Positions 20,944 to 29,132 of a stretch of 64,000 nucleotides of DNA are shown one piece after another. This DNA comes from Lentisphaeria bacterium. Lineage in GTDB: Bacteria; Verrucomicrobiota; Lentisphaeria; Oligosphaerales; Oligosphaeraceae. The DNA is taken from the NCBI GenBank assembly GCA_016288215.1, contig JAEEYQ010000015.1, positions 1-64,000 of the forward strand, written 5' to 3'. Within the stretch, counting starts at the first letter, position 1; each line of letters begins with the position of its first letter. A program made the position numbers and the translations under genes. The notes below the pieces were generated by a model, which was not told the origin of the DNA, searched no databases, and saw only the letters and a list, made by a program, of their open reading frames with translations.

Positions 20944-23688
20944 ATGAGAAAATCCGCAATGCCCTCCCTCTTCCTTCTTCTTGCCCTGGCGCTGACAGCC
21001 TGCGGCGCGTCTGCCGCCGGAATCTCCGAAGCTGATTACGCGCGGCTGCGGGACGCGGCGCTGGCCAGGCCTCGACGCGTCATCATAGACAACGACGGCT
21101 GCGATGTGACCGCCTATCCTGAAAGTCGGGAAATCTCCCTGAAGGACATCACGGACTATTTCAACGCCAAGTGCATCGGCCACGAAATCGACGCCATCTC
21201 CTACACACCCTATTGCGTCAGCTTCATGATGAGCCATCGCTCCAAAGTGGCCGATTTGAACTATGGCAGAATGCATGTCAAAGGCCTGCGCAACTTGACG
21301 CAATGGACCCATGAACAAGGAACAGACGGGCTGGAGATGGCCTCCCGCTTCGCCCGCGAAAACCATTTCGAGATATTCGCCAACATGCGCATCAACGACC
21401 TCCATGCACGCTGGGCGCCCAAAAGCAACTACGCACCTTTCATGACGGCGCATCCGGAATGGCTGGTGGGGGACATGCACAACGCTCCGCCATTCGGCAG
21501 CTGGGTCCAATTCAATTTCGCCATCCCGCAAGTCCGCGAACGCTTTCTGGCCATTGTCACGGAACTGCTTGCCTACGATGTAGATGGACTTGTCGTGGAC
21601 TTCTGCCGCTATCCCGTCCTCTTCCCCTCCGTCGCACATGGCCAGGACGCCTCCGAGGAAGAGCGCGGCATCATCACGACCCTGATGCGGGAACTGCGCG
21701 CACTCTCCGACCGCATCGGCAAGGAGCGCGGACACTACCTGCTGCTCATGGCCAAAGTGCCCGACGGAATCGAAATCAACAAGGCCATCGGCATCGACGT
21801 GGCACGGTTCTGCGAAGAAAAGCTCATAGACATCCTTATCGTAGGCAGCGACATAGGGCGCTCCGTCCCCTTCGCGAAGGCCGTCCGCATGGGGCAGGAC
21901 CATGGCGTCAAAACCTTCCTCTCCATCGAGGCCTGGAACGGCGCCAATCCCTTGAGCAAGGACAGTCTGGAGCTCTACCAGGGCCTCGCCGCCGCCGCAT
22001 GGCAGGCCAAACCCGACGGCCTCTTCTACTTCAACATGTTCTACCACGCCGACAAATTCGACGCCATCAAGGCCACCCCAAAGGAACTGCTGCTCAAGGA
22101 CAAATCCTATTGGGGACGACATCACAGCCGCCCCGACTACGCCGCCCCCTGCGCGCGATACAACAGAATGGACGCCGTGGACGGCACGTGGCTCGCCCTC
22201 TCCACGGACAGGACGGCGGAAGTGCTGCTGGAAACCGGCGCCGAATTCCAGCGAAACGACATCGCCGAAAAGAATCCCGCCGTGCAGCTGATCCTACATA
22301 CAGGGCAAAACACGCCGGAAATCCAGGCCGCCGTCAACAGCAAGACATTGAGACGCCCCATGTGCTTCCCCCGCAAACAGATATTCCAAGTCCCCTATTG
22401 GGACGTAAAGGCGGGGCAGAACCGAATCCAGCTGAAGCTGTCGCAGCCCGCCAGTCCCGTCTTCCGGACTCTTTTCAAAGGCGACCAGATAATCCGCTAC
22501 AGCGGCGAACTCCCCTGGCGCCGCCTTTGGCCCTTCTTCGTGAAGGATGAAACGGAACGCATCGTGGACAATGCCCTGCGCCTCCATGATTTCGGCAGCG
22601 AAGACGGTCAATGTGTCAATTTCTACTATCCGATTTCCGCCACCGCCGCCAATCTGGCGGGATGTTTCGACATGAAGGTGGAATATTCTGATGCGCCGGA
22701 AGCCATCGTCCTCCGTCTGGCAGACGGCAAACATGTGGAGCTCATCACCTTCGAACCGCGGCGCATCGCCTTCCGCCATGCACAGGCCGCAGCAGATTTC
22801 GTCACCGACGATGATTTCCACCACTATGAATGGGCCATCGATGAAGACGGCAGCCTCTCCTTGAAGGCAGACGGCGACGAATTGCTCCGCGCCACTATGC
22901 CCATGCCCGCAGACGACCAGCGGGCGCGCTTCACCGGCAATCTGGACGGTCTGCCCTACATGTACGAACGCAGCCTCATCATCGGCTCCCTCTCCGAAAA
23001 GGGGAAAGGCGCAAGCCTCTGGAAGAACTTCCAGCTCTCGCAAGGCACCTGCGTCGACGGCACCGAACTGAGCCTCAAATTCAGCGAAGATTCCTTCCTG
23101 CCCCTCTGCAAGGCCATGGAGCAGCCTGAACGGCTCACTCCCCTGTTCCACTACCATCCGGAAGAGGGGCGCCTGCCAAGCGAGGCTGGATGGAACAGCT
23201 CCTACACTGAAGGACGACTCAAAATCACAAAGGAGAATACGCTCCTCTTCGACAATAGCGATGCGGACAACCTCTTCCCCACCGCCACCTGGCAGATTCC
23301 CCCTGAGCTGAAACACGCAGGAGCCATCGTCAGGCTGACATGGCAAAGCCGTGTCATCGAGTCCAGCGGCAATGGCTTCACCCTTGGCTTCCGCATCATC
23401 AGCCCAAGAGACGGCAAATGCCGTCTTTTCAGCGTCATGCAGCGCAAAGGCGATGCAAAGGCAGGCAGCCTCTCAACGCCCACGGCCAGCGGCGAATTCT
23501 CAAGCTTCCAGGCGTGGATTGAAATCGACACAGGCCATTACATCCTCTCAATCAACGGGCAAGTGGTGGCGATGGACACCATGCAGGAAGTCTTCGCGCC
23601 GCCTCTTCTTTTCATGGGAGACGGTTCCAGCAGCTGCGAAGGAATCGCCGAACTCCGCAGCCTGGACGTATGTCTTTATGGCAATTAG
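20944..23688 (+). CDS. Lipoprotein of the glycoside hydrolase-like 10 (GHL10/DUF187-like) type
   Basis: A 914-residue protein. ATG 20944 follows a purine-rich ribosome binding site formed by a heptamer array. The signal peptide ends in the lipobox LTAC with Cys20, so it should be lipid-anchored. Residues about 35-390 look like a TIM barrel: NDGCDVTAYP, RENHFEIFANMRINDLHARW, AYDVDGLVVDFCRYPVLF (a possible catalytic acidic strand), KTFLSIEAWNG and KPDGLFYFNMF. The C-terminal half has two beta-sandwich-like regions that could bind carbohydrate. GHL10-type proteins are predicted hydrolases of glycans; the substrate is unknown. This gene sits next to GH2 and pectate-lyase-like genes, supporting a polysaccharide role. 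Confidence 0.75.
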   Translation: MRKSAMPSLFLLLALALTACGASAAGISEADYARLRDAALARPRRVIIDNDGCDVTAYPESREISLKDITDYFNAKCIGHEIDAISYTPYCVSFMMSHRSKVADLNYGRMHVKGLRNLTQWTHEQGTDGLEMASRFARENHFEIFANMRINDLHARWAPKSNYAPFMTAHPEWLVGDMHNAPPFGSWVQFNFAIPQVRERFLAIVTELLAYDVDGLVVDFCRYPVLFPSVAHGQDASEEERGIITTLMRELRALSDRIGKERGHYLLLMAKVPDGIEINKAIGIDVARFCEEKLIDILIVGSDIGRSVPFAKAVRMGQDHGVKTFLSIEAWNGANPLSKDSLELYQGLAAAAWQAKPDGLFYFNMFYHADKFDAIKATPKELLLKDKSYWGRHHSRPDYAAPCARYNRMDAVDGTWLALSTDRTAEVLLETGAEFQRNDIAEKNPAVQLILHTGQNTPEIQAAVNSKTLRRPMCFPRKQIFQVPYWDVKAGQNRIQLKLSQPASPVFRTLFKGDQIIRYSGELPWRRLWPFFVKDETERIVDNALRLHDFGSEDGQCVNFYYPISATAANLAGCFDMKVEYSDAPEAIVLRLADGKHVELITFEPRRIAFRHAQAAADFVTDDDFHHYEWAIDEDGSLSLKADGDELLRATMPMPADDQRARFTGNLDGLPYMYERSLIIGSLSEKGKGASLWKNFQLSQGTCVDGTELSLKFSEDSFLPLCKAMEQPERLTPLFHYHPEEGRLPSEAGWNSSYTEGRLKITKENTLLFDNSDADNLFPTATWQIPPELKHAGAIVRLTWQSRVIESSGNGFTLGFRIISPRDGKCRLFSVMQRKGDAKAGSLSTPTASGEFSSFQAWIEIDTGHYILSINGQVVAMDTMQEVFAPPLLFMGDGSSSCEGIAELRSLDVCLYGN

Positions 23689-23737
23689 TCATTTCGGCAA
23701 CGGAAGAGCCGCCTTTCCGTAGCCCTTCCATCGCCGA

Positions 23738-23771
23738 TTCCTTAATTCCTAATTCCTAAATTTCTAATTTT
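23738..23771 (+). repeat. Heptamer repeat (TTCCTAA type), copy B
   Basis: About five units of TTCCTTA, ATTCCTA and TTTCTAA type, ending TTTTCAAT. It sits between the converging ends of the GHL10 gene and gdhA and lacks the CTAG block. Confidence 0.75.
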
Positions 23772-23778
23772 CAATCAT

Positions 23779-25149
23779 TTAGAATCCCTGCGCCAGCATG
23801 GCGTCGGCGACTTTGGTGAAGCCGGCGATATTGGCGCCCATGACGTAGTTGCCCTTGAAGCCGTATTTGGCGGCCGCCTCGTAGGCGTTGTCATGGATGG
23901 CGGACATGATTTCACGCAGTTTGTTGTCCACCATTTGGGCGGACCACAGCAGACGTTCGGAGTTCTGCGACATCTCCAAGCCGGAAGTGGCGACGCCGCC
24001 CGCGTTGGCGGCCTTGCCCGGCGCGTAGAGGATGCCGGACTTCAGGAACACATCCACCGCCTCTGGCGTGGAGGGCATGTTGGCGCCTTCGGCCACCAAG
24101 GCGCAGCCGTGCTTCACGAGGTACTCTGCGTCCGCCCCATCCAGCTCGTTCTGACGGGAGCAGGGGAAAGCGCAGTCCATATGGTCGGCGACCTGCCATG
24201 GGCGGGCTTTGGGGAAGAATTTGGCGCCGTCGAACTGGTCGACGATGTCCTCCAGCTCGCCGCGGGCTTCCTCTTTGTATTTCATGATTTTGCGCACGTC
24301 GGCCTCCGTCATGCCCTTTGCGATGTAGAGGACGCCGGAGCGGTCGGAGAGCGTCACGACTTTGGCGTTGAGGGAGATGAGTTTGACCGCCGCATAGGAG
24401 GCCACATTGCCCGCGCCGGAGATCAGGCAGACTTTGCCTTCCAGATTCTGCTTCTTCGTGTCCAGCATGTTGGAGGCGAAATAGACGCAGCCGTAGCCAG
24501 TGGCCTCCGGCCGGATGAGGGAGCCGCCGAAAGACAGGGCTTTGCCGGTGAGCACGCCGCTCCATTCATTGGCGATGCGGCGGTATTGGCCGAACAGGAA
24601 GCCGATTTCACGGCCGCCCACGTTCATGTCGCCGGCGGGGACGTCGGTGTTGGGACCCACATGTCGTTGCAGCTCAAGCATGAAGCTCTGGCAGAAGCGC
24701 ATGACTTCGCGGTCGCTGCAGCGGATGGAGGGGGTGTGGGGGCTGTGTTTGGGGTCAAAGTCCGACCCGCCTTTGCCGCCGCCCAGCGGCAGGGTGGTCA
24801 GGGAGTTCTTGAACACCTGCTCGAAGGCGAGGAACTTCAGGACGGAGAGATTGACGGTGGGGTCGAAGCGGAGGCCGCCCTTGTAGGGGCCGATGGCGGA
24901 ATTGTATTGAACGCGGTAGCCGCGATTGATGCGGATGATGCCCTTGTCGTCCATCCACGGGACGCTGAACATGATGATGCGCTCCGGCTCCACCAGACGC
25001 TCCAGAATCGCGTTCTCCTCGTATTTCGCGTTGCCTTCCAGCACGGGCCGAAGCGTGGTCAGAACCTCGCTCACCGCCTGCAGAAACTCAGGCTGATCGT
25101 GGTTCTTCGCCTTGACGCTTTCCAGGACCCGTTCGATGTAATTGCTCAT
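23779..25149 (-). CDS. gdhA: NADP-type glutamate dehydrogenase
   Basis: A 456-residue hexameric-type enzyme that forms glutamate from 2-oxoglutarate and ammonium. Visible motifs: YKGGLRFDPTVNLSVLKFL (substrate region), LPLGGGKGGSDFDPKHSP with the catalytic lysine (about 122-139), PAGDMNVGGREIG, and the dinucleotide motif ISGAGNVASYAAVKL (about 239-253). Length is that of E. coli GdhA-like enzymes (about 447). AAAGGAG precedes the start. It lies 97 bp downstream of the solo GXGXG gene on the same strand, so it may be transcribed from the sigma54-type promoter at 25874-25889, although a promoter in the gap is possible. Confidence 0.96.
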   Translation of the reverse strand: MSNYIERVLESVKAKNHDQPEFLQAVSEVLTTLRPVLEGNAKYEENAILERLVEPERIIMFSVPWMDDKGIIRINRGYRVQYNSAIGPYKGGLRFDPTVNLSVLKFLAFEQVFKNSLTTLPLGGGKGGSDFDPKHSPHTPSIRCSDREVMRFCQSFMLELQRHVGPNTDVPAGDMNVGGREIGFLFGQYRRIANEWSGVLTGKALSFGGSLIRPEATGYGCVYFASNMLDTKKQNLEGKVCLISGAGNVASYAAVKLISLNAKVVTLSDRSGVLYIAKGMTEADVRKIMKYKEEARGELEDIVDQFDGAKFFPKARPWQVADHMDCAFPCSRQNELDGADAEYLVKHGCALVAEGANMPSTPEAVDVFLKSGILYAPGKAANAGGVATSGLEMSQNSERLLWSAQMVDNKLREIMSAIHDNAYEAAAKYGFKGNYVMGANIAGFTKVADAMLAQGF

Positions 25150-25246
25150 GATGGGAATGCTCCTTTGTTTGCAGATTTTGTTAACGTGTTTATTATGAAT
25201 GAATTGGAATTAAGTTTAGATTGTCGCCCCAACGGGTGCCGTCCGT

Positions 25247-25810
25247 TCACGGAGCGGCCGTGACGCGGATGAAGCTCTTCAGGGCGGTGTTCCAGTCCGC
25301 CAAAAGCTGACTGGCGCGGAGGGAGCCGGTCCGCTCCGCATGCTGCGCGATCAGCGCCTTAAGATGCTGCGCCTCCGCTGACGAGGCCATCAGCCGCTGG
25401 ACGAACGGGGAGCCTTGCGCCCCATTGTTGAGCAGCTGGCCGCCGTCGTCGTAGACATAGGCGCAGCCGCATTGGATGTCCTCCCCAAAATGCTTGCCCG
25501 GCGCGCTGAGAAGAACCACCACGCCGCCCCGCATGGCGGCGCAGCCGTGGCTGCCGATGGAGTCCGCCACGAACGTGAGGCCGGAAGCCAGTCCATTGCC
25601 AAAATAGTTTCCTGCGGAGCCGATGAAATGGACCAGATGCTTCTCCGGCGGCTGCTCCCCTTGGGAATACCGTTCATGAAGCTGCCGCGAAAGCTCCTCG
25701 CCTACATGATGGTCGACGGGGCTGACCTTGCATTTGACAATGCGTGACGGATGACCGGAAGCCGGCAGCAGCAACGGCAGCAACTCGCGTTCATCATAGC
25801 TTCTACGCAT
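25247..25810 (-). CDS. Stand-alone GXGXG-domain protein related to GltB C-terminus
   Basis: A 187-residue protein starting at the ATG ending at 25810 (MRRSYDERELLP). It contains FIGSAGNYFGNGLASGLTFV, SIGSHGCAAMRGG and GEDIQCGCAYVYDDGG, the glycine-rich turns of the GltB C-terminal beta-helix, and ends in LKALIAQHAERTGSLRASQL then LADWNTALKSFIRV. The last part closely parallels the end of GltB in this window (LKALIGEHVKETGSPYAARM then LADWEQYRDKFVRI). It lacks the amidotransferase, FMN and iron-sulfur regions. Genes like this occur alone in some bacteria and archaea. Position before gdhA and a sigma54-type promoter suggest a nitrogen-related structural or regulatory role, which is inference. 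Confidence 0.8.
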   Translation of the reverse strand: MRRSYDERELLPLLLPASGHPSRIVKCKVSPVDHHVGEELSRQLHERYSQGEQPPEKHLVHFIGSAGNYFGNGLASGLTFVADSIGSHGCAAMRGGVVVLLSAPGKHFGEDIQCGCAYVYDDGGQLLNNGAQGSPFVQRLMASSAEAQHLKALIAQHAERTGSLRASQLLADWNTALKSFIRVTAAP

Positions 25811-25873
25811 GGACACAACCACCTTCAAAAACGGAATGGACAAAGGGAACCTCAATAGATTGAGAAAATGACA

Positions 25874-25889
25874 AGCAAAAACAATGCCA
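25874..25889 (-). promoter_or_regulatory. Candidate sigma54 promoter of the GXGXG gene (and gdhA)
   Basis: On the minus strand the sequence is TGGCATTGTTTTTGCT: TGGCAT, then TTGC with correct GG-to-GC spacing and a final T. The GXGXG start codon is 64 nt downstream. Confidence 0.72.
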
Positions 25890-25941
25890 GATTTTCATGA
25901 TGGGAAGTTGCAAGTTTGGAAAGAAATCTTACATTGTTATT

Positions 25942-25958
25942 ATTACAATAATTGTAAT
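25942..25958. promoter_or_regulatory. Candidate upstream activator site between GXGXG gene and regulator
   Basis: ATTACAATAATTGTAAT is a perfect 17-bp palindrome around one A. It matches the asnB-gltB palindrome (5241-5255) at all but the centre and the last base. It lies 53 bp from the minus-strand sigma54 box and 108 bp from the plus-strand one. A further partial half-site, TTACATTGTTA, is adjacent. Confidence 0.62.
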
Positions 25959-25983
25959 GGAAGAGAAGAGGCATTTACATTTT

Positions 25984-26012
25984 TTGACGTTTTTTCTATA
26001 CAACTATATAAT
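25984..26012 (+). promoter_or_regulatory. Near-consensus sigma70 promoter upstream of the sigma54 activator
   Basis: TTGACG at 25984-25989 and TATAAT at 26007-26012 are separated by 17 bp. It lies just downstream of the palindrome and would transcribe a short leader ORF at 26029 and the activator gene. Confidence 0.7.
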
Positions 26013-26028
26013 ATAAGGAGACGACAGG

Positions 26029-26085
26029 ATGATGGCGGCTCCATGCGGAGGGATGGCCAGACGGCTGGCATGGATTTTGCTTTAA
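26029..26085 (+). CDS. Possible 18-residue leader peptide
   Basis: AAGGAG at 26015-26020 is 8 nt before an ATG that encodes MMAAPCGGMARRLAWILL and a TAA. The codons overlap the candidate sigma54 box at 26066-26081. A good ribosome binding site directly after a near-consensus promoter makes translation plausible, but conservation is needed to show it is real. Confidence 0.35.
   Translation: MMAAPCGGMARRLAWILL
26066..26081 (+). promoter_or_regulatory. Candidate sigma54 promoter of the activator gene
   Basis: TGGCATGGATTTTGCT fits TGGCAYG-N4-TTGCW at all conserved positions. The activator start is 74 nt downstream. It overlaps the leader ORF, so it is somewhat less certain than the other three boxes. 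Confidence 0.6.
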
Positions 26086-26154
26086 TTCTGTTTTTCAACC
26101 CAAAGTCTGAATGTCAGGCGGCGGTTCGCCGTCGCGGTGGGATTCTGACGGCGG

Positions 26155-27681
26155 ATGAGCATGAACATGAAGACAATGATGTTGCCAGAAATTGCGGTGC
26201 TGCAGGAAGTGACCTCTGTTGTCGTGCGGGAGAGGAATGTCCGTCGGCTGTTGGAGGAGGTCATTGAGATTTTAGGGCGCCGCATGGGAATGCTCCGCGG
26301 GACGATCACCCTGCTGGAGGGGGACGAGCTGCGCATTGAGGCTTCCGCGCGGATGCTGAATGCGGAGGAGCGGGTGTTGGGCCGTTATCACATTGGCGAA
26401 GGCATCACGGGACTGGTGGCCAAGACCGGCAAGTCCGAAGTGGTGCGGGACGTGAGAAAGGACCACCGCTTTTTGAACCGGACCCGCAGCCGCAGCCTGA
26501 CGGAGCCGCTGTCCTTCATCTGCGTGCCGCTTATTCATCGGGGGCAGGTGATTGGAACCCTCTCCGCGGACCGCGAGATTCGCGGCAACGACGATACTCT
26601 TGTGAAGGACGTGGCTTTTTTGGAGATCATCGCGAACATCACGGCGGAGGCGGCGGCGGTCTGTCGGGAGGAATGCGCGGAGCGGGAGGCGCTGAAGAAG
26701 GAGAACTGGGACCTGCGCCGCCAGATTCCCACCGCGTTGAGCCAGTTCATCGGGACTGGCGAGAAGATGCGGCTGGTTTCGGAGCAGATTCTGCAGGTGG
26801 CCGCCAGCAACGCCACGGTCCTGATCCGCGGGGCGAGCGGAACTGGCAAGGAACTGGTGGCCAGGGCGATACAAAGTCTTTCCGACCGCAGCAAAAAGCC
26901 TTTCATCGTGTTGAACTGCGCCGCCTTGCCGGAGGCGCTGGTGGAGTCCGAGCTGTTCGGCCATGAGCGGGGGGCCTTCACGGACGCCCGCGAACAGCGC
27001 ATCGGCCTGGCCGAGGAGGCCAACGGCGGCACCCTCTTCTTGGATGAAATCGGCGACCTGTCCATCGCGGTTCAGGTGAAGCTGCTCCGTTTCCTGCAGC
27101 ACCGCACCTTCACGCGGGTGGGGTCGAACATCGAATATCACAGCGACGTCCGTTTCATCGCCGCCACCAGCCGGAATCTGGAGGAGCTCATGGAGCGGAA
27201 GCTCTTCCGCGAGGACCTGTATTACCGGCTGTCCGTCTTTCCGATCCATCTTCCGGAGCTTTCGGAGCGCACGGAGGACATTCTGCCGCTGGCGCAGCAT
27301 TTTCTGTCCATCATGAACGCCAAATACAACAAGAACGTGACCCGCATCTCTTCGCCGGCGGTGAATCAGCTGCAGGGCTATTCGTGGCCGGGCAATGTGC
27401 GGGAGCTGGAGAACTGCATGGAACGGGCTGTGTTGACCGCCAAAGATGACTGCGTCCACTGCTACAACCTGCCGCCGGCCCTTCAGCCGTCGGATTTCAT
27501 TGATGACCCCTACAATCAGGAGGAGCCCCTTTCCTTCGCCGCCCAGCTCGCCATGGCGGAACGACGCATTCTGGAGAACGCGCTGAAACGGCATGACGGC
27601 AATCGGACGGCCGCCGGAAAGGAGCTGGGTCTCTCGCCCCGCATGATGAACTACCGCATCAACAAAGCAGGCATCAAATGA
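26155..27681 (+). CDS. GAF-domain sigma54-dependent transcriptional activator (NifA-like architecture)
   Basis: A 508-residue enhancer-binding protein. Residues about 10-170 form a GAF sensor ([38 protein letters not shown]). The AAA+ domain has Walker [10 protein letters not shown] (about 224-232), the sigma54-contact loop GAFTDA (about 272), Walker [13 protein letters not shown] and the arginine-finger region [19 protein letters not shown]. The C-terminus is a Fis-type helix-turn-helix ([20 protein letters not shown]). The loop has D in place of the usual second G of GAFTGA, a known variant. There is no receiver domain, so control is probably by ligand or partner protein through GAF. The gene lies next to gdhA, and four sigma54-type boxes precede nitrogen genes here, so it is the best candidate regulator. 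Confidence 0.93.
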   Translation: MSMNMKTMMLPEIAVLQEVTSVVVRERNVRRLLEEVIEILGRRMGMLRGTITLLEGDELRIEASARMLNAEERVLGRYHIGEGITGLVAKTGKSEVVRDVRKDHRFLNRTRSRSLTEPLSFICVPLIHRGQVIGTLSADREIRGNDDTLVKDVAFLEIIANITAEAAAVCREECAEREALKKENWDLRRQIPTALSQFIGTGEKMRLVSEQILQVAASNATVLIRGASGTGKELVARAIQSLSDRSKKPFIVLNCAALPEALVESELFGHERGAFTDAREQRIGLAEEANGGTLFLDEIGDLSIAVQVKLLRFLQHRTFTRVGSNIEYHSDVRFIAATSRNLEELMERKLFREDLYYRLSVFPIHLPELSERTEDILPLAQHFLSIMNAKYNKNVTRISSPAVNQLQGYSWPGNVRELENCMERAVLTAKDDCVHCYNLPPALQPSDFIDDPYNQEEPLSFAAQLAMAERRILENALKRHDGNRTAAGKELGLSPRMMNYRINKAGIK

Positions 27682-27751
27682 ATGCAAAGGAATTCAATAT
27701 ATGATAATTTTTGCATTCAAAAATGCATAACCAGGAGTTTGCATTCCGACC

Positions 27752-28324
27752 ATGAGCATCACGGCCATCATTGATTACGGGGCAGGCAACTGCACCAGCG
27801 TCGCCAGCGCCTTCGCGGCTCTGGGGGCTCCCGCCGTCATCACGCGGGACGCCGCCCGCATCGCGGAGGCGGAACGGGTGGTCTTCCCTGGCGTCGGCGC
27901 GGCCCGCAGCGCCATGGACAACCTGCGCACGTTGGGGCTGGAGGAGACGGTCCGGATCGCCGCCCTTTCCGGCAAACCCTTCTTGGGCATATGCTTAGGC
28001 ATGCAGATTCTCTTCGAGTATTCGGAGGAGGATGGCGGCGTGGAGCTGTTGGGCCTCCTGCCCGGCAAGGTGCGCCGCTTTCCCGATGTCCCCGGCTTCA
28101 AGATTCCCGAAATCGGCTGGAATCAGGTCAACGGCGGCACGGAATACTACTTTGTCCATTCCTATTACGCGGAGCCGTGTCCCTACACGGTGGGCCTCAC
28201 GGAGTATGCGGGAGTCACCTTCACCAGCGCCGTGCGCAAAGGCAATTTGACCGCCACCCAGTTCCATCCGGAGAAGTCCGGAAGGGCGGGGCTGGCTCTG
28301 CTCAAGGAGTTCCTCTCATGCTGA
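27752..28324 (+). CDS. hisH: Imidazole glycerol phosphate synthase, glutaminase subunit
   Basis: A 190-residue class I amidotransferase that gives ammonia to HisF in histidine and AICAR formation. Motifs are IDYGAGNCTSV (6-16), the oxyanion strand FPGVGAA, the nucleophile in GICLGMQ (about 76-82) and the His-Glu pair in TQFHPEKSG near the end. hisF begins inside the last codons (7-bp overlap), so translation is coupled. This is close to the normal length of about 200 residues. Confidence 0.96.
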   Translation: MSITAIIDYGAGNCTSVASAFAALGAPAVITRDAARIAEAERVVFPGVGAARSAMDNLRTLGLEETVRIAALSGKPFLGICLGMQILFEYSEEDGGVELLGLLPGKVRRFPDVPGFKIPEIGWNQVNGGTEYYFVHSYYAEPCPYTVGLTEYAGVTFTSAVRKGNLTATQFHPEKSGRAGLALLKEFLSC

Positions 28325-29088
28325 CGAAACGGGTCATTCCCTGCCTCGACGTGCGCGGCGGCCGAGTCACCAAAGGCGTCCGCTTCCAGAACAACCAGGA
28401 CCTGGGCGACCCCGTGGAGATGGCCGTCGCCTATTCGGACGGCGGCGCGGACGAATTGGTGTTCTACGACATCACCGCCTCCGCCGAACAGCGTCCCATC
28501 GACATCAATATGGTGCGGCAGGTGGCCGCCGCCATCCACATCCCCTTCGCCGTCGGCGGCGGAGTCTCCTCCATTGAGGACATGGAGCGGGTGATTCTGG
28601 CCGGCGCGGAGAAGGTCTCCGTCAATTCTCTGGCCATCCAGAAGCCGGACATCATTTCGGAGGGCGCCGCCGTCTTCGGCCGCCAATGCATCGTGTTGGG
28701 CATGGATCCCGTGCGGAATCCCGCCTGTCCCTGCGGCTACGAAGTCACTATGAAGGGCTTCCGCGTCCGCACGGGCATGGACGCGTTGGAGTGGGCCAAG
28801 CGGGCCGAGGACCTGGGGGCAGGGGAGATCGTCGTCAACTCCGTGGACGCGGACGGAACCCGCCATGGCTTCGAGCTCACCGTGACTCGCCTCATCGCGG
28901 ACGCTGTCGGGGTCCCGGTGGTCGCCTCCGGCGGCGCGGGAAAGCCGGAGCATCTGGTGGAGGCCTTTCGAGAGGGACATGCGGACGCCGCCATCGTCGC
29001 GGGCATGATCCACACGGGAGACTACACCATCACCCAAATCAAGCGCGTCATGCAGGAGGCGGGCATCCCCACGCGGATGAGCTATTGA
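28318..29088 (+). CDS. hisF: Imidazole glycerol phosphate synthase, cyclase subunit
   Basis: A 256-residue (beta/alpha)8 barrel that joins ammonia to PRFAR. I place the start at ATG 28318, with AAGGAG at 28304-28309 inside hisH; the frame is open further upstream but only in the hisH shadow. MLTKRVIPCLDVRGGRVTKG carries the catalytic Asp of CLD (residue 11), and VVNSVDADGTRHGFEL the second catalytic Asp. The phosphate-binding ends FAVGGGVSS and PVVASGGAG are present. It overlaps hisH by 7 bp. No other his genes are in the window. Confidence 0.97.
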   Translation: MLTKRVIPCLDVRGGRVTKGVRFQNNQDLGDPVEMAVAYSDGGADELVFYDITASAEQRPIDINMVRQVAAAIHIPFAVGGGVSSIEDMERVILAGAEKVSVNSLAIQKPDIISEGAAVFGRQCIVLGMDPVRNPACPCGYEVTMKGFRVRTGMDALEWAKRAEDLGAGEIVVNSVDADGTRHGFELTVTRLIADAVGVPVVASGGAGKPEHLVEAFREGHADAAIVAGMIHTGDYTITQIKRVMQEAGIPTRMSY

Positions 29089-29132
29089 ATAAAAAGTTGT
29101 AACATCTTAATAAAGAATAACTTACGAATATC

